35,135 nucleotides of DNA from a virus, in the IMG/VR virus record IMGVR_UViG_3300032083_002760, positions 1 through 35,135 of that record; one strand, given 5' to 3'. The notes beneath the pieces were generated by a model. The model did no database searches. It had not been told where the DNA came from and was given only the letters and a program-made list of their open reading frames with translations. Below are positions 6,619-12,484 of this stretch, one piece after another. How positions within the stretch are numbered: the first letter of the stretch is position 1; each line of letters opens with the position of its first letter. A program made the translations under genes and the position numbers.

Positions 6619-7513
6619 GAGCCTCTTCTAAGGTGTGAAAAAGCCCAATAACATTACCGTTCCGTGGGTCTTCCGGCACATATGCACGGGGGAATTTCTC
6701 TTTTATGTAAGGGTATACCACATGGGCAACACCTCCGAATATCTGTGTCAGGCAATCTGTATCCCAATCTAACTTACCAGATACATTTATGGCTGTCTTA
6801 GCGAGAGAAGAAGCCATTTTTTTTATCTCATTAACGTTAATTTGGTCATCATTTTTTTTGGAGAATCCAAATTGTTGTTTAGTTGTTTCCCACCCATTCC
6901 ATTCAGTACCTGATTTTGCGTTTACATAGGTAGGCTTGTTATAGAGATAAAAATCATAATAGGCAAAGTTTATTGTTTTAGCTCCAAAATCAAGAATTTG
7001 CGTATTCTCGTCGCGAGGATCTGACCAAAATGCCATAGCCCCCTCTTGAGCGATAAGTAATTTTTCATTTATTTTTATAGAGCATTCCCTAGTAGATGGC
7101 TCTTTTCTAGTCTGCTTAACGAGTTTGTACCTCACTTCATGTGTTCCTATAAGTAGCTTTTTTATTGCGTTTGTTTCTTCTTTAACTAACTTTTTAATTG
7201 GAACAATAACACCAAGATCAATATCGCTTTCGATCAGATCAGCATATATCACTGATGCGATCACTTGCACCTTTAGTATTTCATCTGCTTTTGATTCCCC
7301 AAAATTAGATCTATCCCTACCGCCGCCCTCTCGCTTGGCGAGGTTACCCACCCACCATTTCTTACCTTCAATCTCAATTTCTAAGTCACCCTCTAGCCAT
7401 ACTGGATTATTTTGATGAACGGCCTCCGCAACGGGACTAGGGAATGCCCCCATGAGCGTGCTAGATTTGTATTCTACTTCACTTCTACCTGCATCAACTG
7501 CCAAAAGTGTCAT
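6605..7513 (-). CDS. parM: ParM/StbA-type actin-like plasmid segregation ATPase
   Basis: 302 residues, start ATG 7513 with AAAGGAGATG nine bases upstream. Actin-fold landmarks are visible: the first phosphate loop LAVDAGRSE (residues 4-12), the second phosphate motif ILDFGAKTINF (about 173-183) with D175, and the adenosine motif IFGGVAHVV (about 258-266). The length is close to other ParM/Alp proteins. The protein polymerises with ATP into filaments that move plasmid copies to opposite cell halves. It is first in an operon with the ParR-like protein and is driven by the promoter at 7561-7589. Its presence on a phage genome indicates the prophage is kept as a low-copy plasmid. Confidence 0.85.
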   Translation of the reverse strand: MTLLAVDAGRSEVEYKSSTLMGAFPSPVAEAVHQNNPVWLEGDLEIEIEGKKWWVGNLAKREGGGRDRSNFGESKADEILKVQVIASVIYADLIESDIDLGVIVPIKKLVKEETNAIKKLLIGTHEVRYKLVKQTRKEPSTRECSIKINEKLLIAQEGAMAFWSDPRDENTQILDFGAKTINFAYYDFYLYNKPTYVNAKSGTEWNGWETTKQQFGFSKKNDDQINVNEIKKMASSLAKTAINVSGKLDWDTDCLTQIFGGVAHVVYPYIKEKFPRAYVPEDPRNGNVIGLFHTLEEAHAYV

Positions 7514-7560
7514 TTTCTACATCTCCTTTAATTTTATTATTTTATAATTATTAAAGTATT

Positions 7561-7589
7561 ATTATATTATTCGTCCAAAACCGTACCAA
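7561..7589 (-). promoter_or_regulatory. Promoter of the parMR operon
   Basis: On the minus strand TTGGTA (7589-7584) and TATAAT (7566-7561) are 17 bases apart, about 48 bases before the parM start. An inverted repeat (GTAC-AAATC / GATTT-GGTAC) spans about 7584-7609, overlapping the -35 box, and may be the ParR operator. Confidence 0.7.
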
Positions 7590-7690
7590 ATCCTCCTTTG
7601 ATTTGTACTTATTTTATTATTATTTAATTATTATTAAATATAGAGAAGGATATTTAGAAGGGTATACCGTATTTGATAACAGGGGAATAC
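7590..7690. other. AT-rich repeat tract, candidate centromere (parC)
   Basis: This 100-base stretch upstream of the par promoter has no gene. It contains TTATTATT-type repeats, two CCTTCT motifs 11 bases apart on the minus strand, and an inverted pair GGGTAT/ATACCC near 7659-7692. Centromeres of ParMR plasmids usually lie just here, upstream of parM. The repeats are not regular enough to be sure. Confidence 0.35.
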
Positions 7691-7692
7691 CC

Positions 7693-7726
7693 ATAAAAAA
7701 AGAAAAAACGCCCACCGGTGGGCGTT
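7693..7726 (-). terminator. Strong terminator read from the minus strand
   Basis: The 20-base palindrome AACGCCCACCGGTGGGCGTT at 7707-7726 is followed on the minus strand by TTTTTTCTTTTTTT. It separates the small transcript starting near 7803 from the par operon. Confidence 0.85.
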
Positions 7727-7803
7727 CTTCTGTTTATGTATTATGATTAGATTACTTTTGCGATTCGTCTACGTATATTGTTCGTTTATTTTCTACAACT
7801 CTC
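7700..7803 (-). ncRNA. Candidate small RNA between par and rep
   Basis: The promoter at 7839-7810 (TTGACA, 18 bases, TATAAT) would start a transcript near 7803 that runs into the strong terminator at 7726-7693. The resulting RNA of about 100 nt has no ATG and no open frame of note. It lies divergent to the rep promoter, so it is not antisense to the rep leader. It could act in trans on rep or par mRNA, or the transcription itself may matter at the origin. Confidence 0.5.
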
Positions 7804-7809
7804 GATATA

Positions 7810-7839
7810 ATTATAACAAATCTTCAAATTTGTTGTCAA
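7810..7839 (-). promoter_or_regulatory. Consensus minus-strand promoter divergent to rep
   Basis: TTGACA at 7839-7834 and TATAAT at 7815-7810 with an 18-base spacer, both perfect consensus boxes. The spacer and -35 overlap a site at 7821-7836 that matches 13 of 16 bases of the perfect palindrome in the immunity region at 10692-10707. Confidence 0.8.
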
Positions 7840-7867
7840 CTTTTACAATTTGTTGTCAACTTTCACA
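7828..7867 (+). repeat. Two tandem 20-bp repeats with repressor-like half sites
   Basis: Copies at 7828-7847 and 7848-7867 differ by one base. Each contains TTTGTTGT plus GTTGTCAAC. TTTGTTGT is exactly one half of the operator palindrome at 10692-10707. The repeats cover the -35 boxes of both divergent promoters. Confidence 0.75.
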
Positions 7868-7881
7868 AAATAATATATTAT
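7853..7881 (+). promoter_or_regulatory. Promoter of the replication initiator gene
   Basis: TTGTCA (7853-7858) and TATTAT (7876-7881) are 17 bases apart. The transcript would start near 7888 and carry a leader of about 170 bases before the rep ATG at 8060. The -35 box lies in the second 20-bp repeat, so a repressor bound there would stop rep expression. Confidence 0.7.
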
Positions 7882-7908
7882 GTTTATAGATACATAGAAA
7901 CAAAAAAA

Positions 7909-8032
7909 GATTAGCTCCATTACCTGGGCAGGTAAGCTAATCTACTACAAATTAAGATAGGGTTATTATAACATTAACTCTATGTGTTTTCAAGAGTTTA
8001 TATATATTAAACTTATGTAAAACCTGCCCAGG
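7909..8032 (+). promoter_or_regulatory. Structured rep leader with alternative hairpins
   Basis: A two-part hairpin lies at 7909-7942: outer stem GATTAGC/GCTAATC, inner stem TTACCT/AGGTAA with loop GGGC. Bases 8022-8032 (ACCTGCCCAGG) are the exact complement of 7923-7933, so the leader can instead form a long-range pair that ends 12 bases before the ribosome site at 8044-8050. A further small hairpin is at 7995-8013. Such alternatives suggest translational or attenuation control of rep. Confidence 0.45.
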
Positions 8033-8059
8033 GACTATTATTTGGGGAGGTTTTTATTC

Positions 8060-9208
8060 ATGGAAAAGTATTATCAATCAGAACTAGAAGTAAGGGCGCA
8101 AGCGGCTTATGATAATCGTTTTAATCACACACTACATTGCCACATCGACATTGCTGGAGATTTAGTTTCAGGAACATTATTAAGTCAAATACTATTCTGG
8201 TTTGCTCCTACCAAGGATGGGGGACGAAAAGTCAGAGTATATCAAAATGGACATTATTGGCTCGCTAAGGAAAGAACAGATTGGTATGAAGAGATTAGAA
8301 TATCTCCTAAACAATTTGACCTTGCTGTAAAAAAGCTGGAGAAACAGGGTCTTATCATAAAAGATATTTTCAAGTTTAATAATAAGACTACTATTCATGT
8401 ACGACCTAATTCGGAGGCTATAAGTCTTGAAATTGATAGGTGGAAATTAAATATTATGCATGAAATTGATCAAAAACAAAGCTCAGAATCCCCAACACAT
8501 ATGGGATTTACCGAAAGGTCAAATCTAGAATTACCGAAAGGGGAAATCCAGAATTACCGAAAGGTAAAATCTAGAATTACCCAAAGGGGTATTCCTTCTA
8601 TAACAGAGATAACAACAGAGAATACGACAGAGACAACAACAAGGCAAAAACATGTTGTTGTTGTTCAGGAGAAATTTGAATCTCTCTTTAAAAGCAAGCT
8701 GAACAAGAATCAACCCGAGGAATTAATCACCTTGGCAGATAAGCATGAGGTTGATGTGTTACAGAAAATAGAGAACACGCATGAGTATCACACGAAGGTA
8801 GAGCGTTGCAGGAGCATAATGGCTTCAATCAAGCGGGCTATAACACATGGGGATTGGGAGATTACTAGAGTAGACAAGAAACAATCTAACAAGAAACAAT
8901 CTAAACCCCTTCCCAAGGCTGTTCAAGCTCAGCTGGATAGCAAAAAGAACAAAGAACAAGAAGAGTACACACGCGAAGAGATTGTTGAAAAGAAGTCAAA
9001 GCTAGAAACATTAGTAAAAGAACAAATAGAAAATTATTACGATAGTGTAATAGAGCTTGAACAGCCCGAGACTTTAACAGATGAACAAAAAGAAGACCTC
9101 GAAGCGAGACTAGAGTATTGGAAAGAGAGACAAGAAATCTTAGGAGAGACACGAGATTCGAAAGAGGCTATCCAAGAAATTCTTTCACAACTAGCAACGG
9201 CGAATTAA
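8060..9208 (+). CDS. Replication initiation protein with origin inside its gene
   Basis: 382 residues, start ATG 8060 with GGGGAGG nine bases before. The N-terminal 125 residues (HIDIAGDLVSGTLLSQILFWF, NGHYWLAKERTDWYEE, KKLEKQGLIIKDIFKFNNKT) are a winged-helix domain typical of replication initiators of Bacillales phages and plasmids. A low-complexity linker (TEITTENTTETTTR) lies at about residues 178-195, coded just after the 23-bp iterons at 8507-8596, as in lambda O where the origin lies inside the initiator gene. The C-terminal half is charged and helical (QEKFESLF, KSLETLVKEQIENYY-like) and may contact the helicase or its loader. No loader gene is recognised nearby, so this protein may recruit DnaB itself. 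Confidence 0.7.
   Translation: MEKYYQSELEVRAQAAYDNRFNHTLHCHIDIAGDLVSGTLLSQILFWFAPTKDGGRKVRVYQNGHYWLAKERTDWYEEIRISPKQFDLAVKKLEKQGLIIKDIFKFNNKTTIHVRPNSEAISLEIDRWKLNIMHEIDQKQSSESPTHMGFTERSNLELPKGEIQNYRKVKSRITQRGIPSITEITTENTTETTTRQKHVVVVQEKFESLFKSKLNKNQPEELITLADKHEVDVLQKIENTHEYHTKVERCRSIMASIKRAITHGDWEITRVDKKQSNKKQSKPLPKAVQAQLDSKKNKEQEEYTREEIVEKKSKLETLVKEQIENYYDSVIELEQPETLTDEQKEDLEARLEYWKERQEILGETRDSKEAIQEILSQLATAN
8507..8596 (+). repeat. Replication origin iterons (four 23-bp tandem repeats)
   Basis: Units at 8507-8529, 8530-8552, 8553-8575 and a partial one at 8576-8596 share ATTACCGAAAGG plus AAATCYAGA. The 23-base length is not a multiple of three, so each copy is translated in a different frame. 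The next 70 bases are AT- and CA-rich with an inverted ACAACAACA/TGTTGTTGT pair, a plausible unwinding region. Initiator binding sites inside the initiator gene are well known in phages. Confidence 0.75.
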
Positions 9209-9434
9209 GATTACATAGTTAGATATAAATCGCCACTGTTAGACAAGCTTTTGAAATGCTCTCAGCTCGAGAAAAACGCCCCTTCCTGACTCAAAAAATA
9301 CAGTTTAATACTATGACAAGGGTAGGGGTAATAAAGTCTTTATATCGGGCAAAATATTAGGGCAAAAAATGAGAAAAAAAAATCCACTCATGAATACAAA
9401 AAAACAAATTTCTTTTATTACTTGGAGAGTAACT

Positions 9435-9854
9435 TCAGTAACCCACTTTATTTTTTTTGATCTTGTGAGATTTTTCTGGAAACATGACTTCTAACATGTT
9501 CATTATTTTTTTACGCTCTTCTGATGTGAGGGGATGTGAATTAAGATTAATATCGTCTCTGAATAAAATATACGTTAAATCTTTCTTAAAGTTTAACGGG
9601 TCTGTATCTTCCTGTTCTTCTTTTTTATAATATCCTGCTTTCTCTAATAATAGGAGAAAGTCTACACTTAGAGGGTTAGATAATTTGATAAGTACTTCCG
9701 CAGAAGGCACATCTCTTCTTCCGTTTTCTATATTTGCGATATACGGTTTTGACACTCCGGACGCTGTAGCAAGTTGGCTAAGGGTCAATCCCATTGTTTT
9801 TCTAAGTTGGCGCAAGAATCCCCCGAACTCTTTGCTCTGTTTTTTTATTTCCAT
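9435..9854 (-). CDS. XRE-family HTH repressor-like protein
   Basis: 139 residues, start ATG 9854 after GGGAGG. Residues 12-66 form an XRE/Cro-type helix-turn-helix (FLRQLRKTMGLTLSQLATAS, GVSKPYIANIENGRRDVPSA). The C-terminal 70 residues are charged (KKEEQEDTDPLNFKKDL, LTSEERKKIMNMLEVMF) and lack the LexA/CI-type peptidase motif, so inactivation by RecA-driven self-cleavage is unlikely. Its promoter carries two tandem 10-bp repeats. It may control rep, the small gene at 10064 or its own synthesis. The 226 bases between rep and this gene hold no clear gene or terminator. Confidence 0.8.
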   Translation of the reverse strand: MEIKKQSKEFGGFLRQLRKTMGLTLSQLATASGVSKPYIANIENGRRDVPSAEVLIKLSNPLSVDFLLLLEKAGYYKKEEQEDTDPLNFKKDLTYILFRDDINLNSHPLTSEERKKIMNMLEVMFPEKSHKIKKNKVGY

Positions 9855-9877
9855 ACGTTACTTCCTCCCTATATAAT

Positions 9878-9909
9878 ATTATACTCCGTTCGTATCCCAT
9901 CGTATCCCA
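9878..9909 (-). promoter_or_regulatory. Promoter with tandem 10-bp operator repeats
   Basis: A minus-strand TATAAT (9883-9878) is preceded by two perfect tandem copies of TGGGATACGA (9909-9900 and 9899-9890), which cover the spacer and -35 region. The -35 box itself is poor (GATACG), so this may be an activated or autoregulated promoter. Confidence 0.55.
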
Positions 9910-9972
9910 ATGGTTTTATCACCACATTAAAAAGAGTGAAAAATAAAAAAAACACAAAAAAATAAACAAATC

Positions 9973-10023
9973 TTGACATGATTCGATTTATCAGACTTGT
10001 TAATATTGTTTGTTAATATTAAG
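9973..10023 (+). promoter_or_regulatory. Divergent regulatory region with two TGTTAATATT repeats
   Basis: TTGACA at 9973-9978 lacks a well spaced -10 box. Downstream are two 10-bp direct repeats TGTTAATATT at 9998-10007 and 10011-10020, 13 bases apart. They precede the small gene at 10064 and may be operator sites. Confidence 0.4.
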
Positions 10024-10063
10024 ATTGTGAGACACCGGAATGAATATAAAAAGGGGTGTTTGC

Positions 10064-10228
10064 GTGAAATTTCGTCACTGCTGTTTAAAAGCTATTTTTA
10101 ATGTTGACCCCGATAAAAGAGAAATTGAAGAAATTTTTAAAGATGTTTTTAAAGAATACCCTGACTACAGTATATTTAAAGAAAAAATTATAAGTACAAT
10201 TGATTACTTTGGCTTACCCAAACGATGA
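10064..10228 (+). CDS. Small protein of unknown function, convergent with the repressor
   Basis: 54 residues from GTG 10064, which has AAGGGG seven bases upstream; an in-frame ATG at 10040 lies before that site. The product starts MKFRHCCLKAIFNVDPDKR and continues as acidic and lysine-rich helix (EIEEIFKDVFKEYPDY). Its 3' end overlaps the end of the opposite-strand repressor gene by 25 bases, so transcription of one could interfere with the other. I do not recognise a family. A small lysogeny or copy-control factor is possible. Confidence 0.55.
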   Translation: MKFRHCCLKAIFNVDPDKREIEEIFKDVFKEYPDYSIFKEKIISTIDYFGLPKR

Positions 10229-10599
10229 ATAGATTCTAACATATCATTTAAAAATTCTATTTGCATATTATTTAGCTCTACACCCTTATATGTAGGTCTT
10301 TGGAAGCGCATAACTTCTTGAAGATCTATTTTTTTATTTGTTTGCTTTTTTAATTCCTGAAGAGCGTACATATCTTTTTCACACATCTTTTCCTTCTCGT
10401 CTGTAAGCCCGAGTAAATAGTCCGCAGAACAATTAAAAAGCTCTACAATGTCCTTTAGTTTTTCTGATCCGGGCAAAATTTTATCTGTCTCATATCGTTG
10501 TAGTGATTGTTGTTGTAAACCTAGCTTGTTCGCCGCTTCGCGTTGGCTCCAGCCTCGTTCTTCTCTTAGATTTTGCAATCTCTTACCTAGTGTGTCCAT
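10204..10599 (-). CDS. CI-like phage repressor (XRE family)
   Basis: 131 residues, start ATG 10599 after AAGGGGATGAG. Residues 5-62 are an XRE helix-turn-helix (RLQNLREERGWSQREAANKL, then LQQQSLQRYETDKILPGSEK), followed by FNCSADYLLGLTDEKEK, a linker typical of Bacillus-type phage repressors. The C-terminal 60 residues have no peptidase motif. It is divergent from the Cro-like gene at 10770, with the palindromic operator at 10692-10707 between them, so it is the best candidate for the lysogeny repressor. The same site type at the rep promoter suggests it also restrains plasmid copy number. Confidence 0.8.
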   Translation of the reverse strand: MDTLGKRLQNLREERGWSQREAANKLGLQQQSLQRYETDKILPGSEKLKDIVELFNCSADYLLGLTDEKEKMCEKDMYALQELKKQTNKKIDLQEVMRFQRPTYKGVELNNMQIEFLNDMLESIHRLGKPK

Positions 10600-10682
10600 A
10601 TAGTCTCATCCCCTTGAAATACATTTTAGCTTTTCGAATGTAAATTTACGACAACTATTTTTGTAAAAAAACAAATATGTTA

Positions 10683-10712
10683 TTGACTTTAACAACAAAT
10701 TTGTTGTATTAT
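10683..10712 (+). promoter_or_regulatory. Early rightward promoter with perfect operator palindrome
   Basis: TTGACT (10683-10688) and TATTAT (10707-10712) are 18 bases apart. The perfect 16-base palindrome ACAACAAATTTGTTGT (10692-10707) lies in the spacer. Related sites occur at 7821-7836 and 7849-7856 at the rep promoter. Confidence 0.8.
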
Positions 10713-10769
10713 TTATTTAGACAACAGCGACACTGAACATTATAACCCAATAATCAAGTACCCGGGGTA

Positions 10770-10976
10770 ATGAAAATGAGAAGAACATACTTACAGAGCG
10801 AGCGAAGAAGTAAGCTACTTACACAAAGAGAGCTGGCAAAAATAATAGGAGTTTCAAAAAGTTCTATATCGATGATCGAAAACGGATCAATGGAACCAAG
10901 CTGGCAAGTAGCACAAAAATTAGAAGAGTTCTTTAAGATAACAGCAAGCGAACTTTTAAAAAAGGATGATAAATAA
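10770..10976 (+). CDS. Cro-like HTH regulator
   Basis: 68 residues starting at ATG 10770 (or the ATG two codons later, better spaced from the GGGG at 10763-10766). Nearly all of it is one helix-turn-helix domain: RRSKLLTQRELAKIIGVSKS, SSISMIENGSMEPSWQVAQK, then FFKITASELL. It is the first gene of the rightward early operon and faces the CI-like gene, as Cro does in lambda-like switches. It probably binds the same operator with a different preference. The stop overlaps the start of the next gene by one base. Confidence 0.8.
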   Translation: MKMRRTYLQSERRSKLLTQRELAKIIGVSKSSISMIENGSMEPSWQVAQKLEEFFKITASELLKKDDK

Positions 10977-11206
10977 TGAACCTAAAACGACAGTGGGTAA
11001 TGAAAATAGCACACTATAAGGCAAAAATAAACAAGCATCATCATAACACGTACAAAGAAGCGTTGTCCGTCTGGATGCTGGAATGCTGGAAAGTCGTAAA
11101 TGGGAAATCAGAAAATGCAGAGCTGGTCAAAAACTATATGGAATTCATGGCGCAAGATCAAAATTGGTTAGGTGAAATGTTTGCAAAAGCATCAAGAGCT
11201 TCTTAA
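10976..11206 (+). CDS. Early protein of unknown function (76 aa)
   Basis: Starts at ATG 10976, overlapping the Cro-like stop, and lies in the early operon. The product is basic at the N-terminus (MNLKRQWVMKIAHYKAKINK) and then helical with many aromatic residues (SVWMLECWKVV, NYMEFMAQDQNWLGEMF). No motif is recognised. A hairpin follows at 11218-11238. Confidence 0.55.
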   Translation: MNLKRQWVMKIAHYKAKINKHHHNTYKEALSVWMLECWKVVNGKSENAELVKNYMEFMAQDQNWLGEMFAKASRAS

Positions 11207-11217
11207 AAGCAAAACGC

Positions 11218-11238
11218 CTCGCATGTGGAATATGCGAG
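11218..11238 (+). other. Hairpin between early genes
   Basis: Perfect 7-bp stem CTCGCAT/ATGCGAG with a 7-base loop, in the 63-base gap before the ERF gene. It lacks a T-run on the plus strand, so it is more likely an mRNA processing or stability element than a terminator. Confidence 0.45.
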
Positions 11239-11269
11239 ACGAAAATAAAAAACAAGGGATGGAACTTTT

Positions 11270-11956
11270 ATGGAAATCAAGCAAAGTATAGCACAAGCAT
11301 ATGTTAAATTTCAATCAGAGTTAAAGCCAATAACAAAAACAAAAGAAGTTAAAGTCGGAAAATCATATTCATATACATATTGCGATATAAGCGAGATTGT
11401 AAAAGAGATTCAAGCACCACTAAAAAATAACGGTCTGGCATTTAGACAGATTATAGAGACAACTACTGAGATGATCAGCGTTAAAACAATACTTAGTCAT
11501 GAATCAGGAGAAACACTGGATTTTGGAACATTTTCACTTCCTGTAACAGACAAAGACCCACAAAAAATGGGAAGCCTGCTCAGCTACTGCAGAAGATACT
11601 CGTTAATGATGATAGGCATTACTGTTATAGATGAAGATATTGATGCTGTAGACACAAAAAATGATGAAGCGACTGTAAGCGAAATAAAAAGAAAAAGACA
11701 ATATAACAGTGTTACTAACTCTAAGGAGAATACTAGTTTGAGTAACAAACATGACGACGTTAGAGACAAGAAGCACGAAAACGCCAGAGCGGCAGTGATG
11801 ATTATGTGCAAAGAAAAAAATATATCGGATACAGAACGAAAAAAAATTATGTTTGAAAGAACGGGTAAATCTTCAACAAAAAACATGACAATCGATGAAA
11901 TGAAAGACATGTACTATTACATTCGCGAGCTGGAAAGGGATAGAAAAAATGCATAG
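11270..11956 (+). CDS. erf: ERF-family single-strand annealing recombinase
   Basis: 228 residues, start ATG 11270 after AAGGGATGG. Residues 1-125 have the ERF pattern: AYVKFQSELKPITKTKEV, SYSYTYCDISEIVKEIQAPL, KNNGLAFRQIIE, TILSHESGETL, then KMGSLLSYCRRYSLMMIGI. ERF proteins anneal complementary single strands and help recombination-dependent replication and genome circularisation. The C-terminal 90 residues are lysine-rich and poorly conserved (KRKRQYNSVTNSKENTS), ending in a helical domain. The neighbouring SSB and helicase genes fit a replication and recombination module. Confidence 0.85.
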   Translation: MEIKQSIAQAYVKFQSELKPITKTKEVKVGKSYSYTYCDISEIVKEIQAPLKNNGLAFRQIIETTTEMISVKTILSHESGETLDFGTFSLPVTDKDPQKMGSLLSYCRRYSLMMIGITVIDEDIDAVDTKNDEATVSEIKRKRQYNSVTNSKENTSLSNKHDDVRDKKHENARAAVMIMCKEKNISDTERKKIMFERTGKSSTKNMTIDEMKDMYYYIRELERDRKNA

Positions 11957-12113
11957 AGTCGTTATAGTGTTGTTCATAGTCGTAAACATTTTAAGCATCT
12001 TGCAGTTGAGAGTGTCGGTACAACATGTGAAAGCTGAAGAGGAGTATAGGTTCGTATACAAGGGTGTGGTTCAGGAGGACATGGGGGAATATATCCCCCC
12101 CAAAATAAATTAG
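11949..12113 (+). CDS. Small membrane-anchored protein (54 aa)
   Basis: Starts at ATG 11949, overlapping the ERF stop by eight bases, with AAAGGGAT eight bases upstream. The N-terminus MHRVVIVLFIVVNILSILQL is a single membrane segment or uncleaved signal. The rest is a short polar tail (VKAEEEYRFVYKGVVQED) ending in YIPPKIN. The function is unknown; its position within a replication operon is odd for a membrane peptide. Confidence 0.55.
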   Translation: MHRVVIVLFIVVNILSILQLRVSVQHVKAEEEYRFVYKGVVQEDMGEYIPPKIN

Positions 12114-12124
12114 AGGTGATTAAA

Positions 12125-12466
12125 ATGAACACATGTCAATTCTTAGGAACAGTTTACAAGACTGCAGAGTTAAAGCGAACGAATGAAGGGACAGCAGTTT
12201 ACTTGTTTACGCTAAAAGTACAGCGAGGAAGCGGAAAAGGCGAAGTATTTGTACCCGTTCGCGCATGGGGTAATATTGCAGAAAACACAATAGAACACAT
12301 AAAAGAAGGAAATAAGTTGCATGTTACAGCTTACTATCACGCTTACACAATCGAAAAGGACGGAGAAAAAAAGTACAGGCATAACTTTAATGCACAATCG
12401 ATTGTTAACTTGTCTGAGAACATTAGAGAGCTAAACATAGACGAGCTTGACGACTTATTTAAGTAG
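12125..12466 (+). CDS. ssb: Single-stranded DNA-binding protein
   Basis: 113 residues from ATG 12125, six bases after GAGGTGAT; a GTG at 12116 is part of that ribosome site and is rejected. The OB-fold pattern is clear: MNTCQFLGTVYKTAELKRT, then AVYLFTLKVQRGS, FVPVRAWGNIAENT, IKEGNKLHVTAYYHAY, and FNAQSIVNL. The tail is acidic (ELNIDELDDLFK), like the C-terminal hook of SSB that recruits replication proteins. It protects single strands for ERF and the DnaB-type helicase encoded on either side. Confidence 0.85.
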   Translation: MNTCQFLGTVYKTAELKRTNEGTAVYLFTLKVQRGSGKGEVFVPVRAWGNIAENTIEHIKEGNKLHVTAYYHAYTIEKDGEKKYRHNFNAQSIVNLSENIRELNIDELDDLFK

Positions 12467-12484
12467 TCCAAGGGGCGGATGAAA

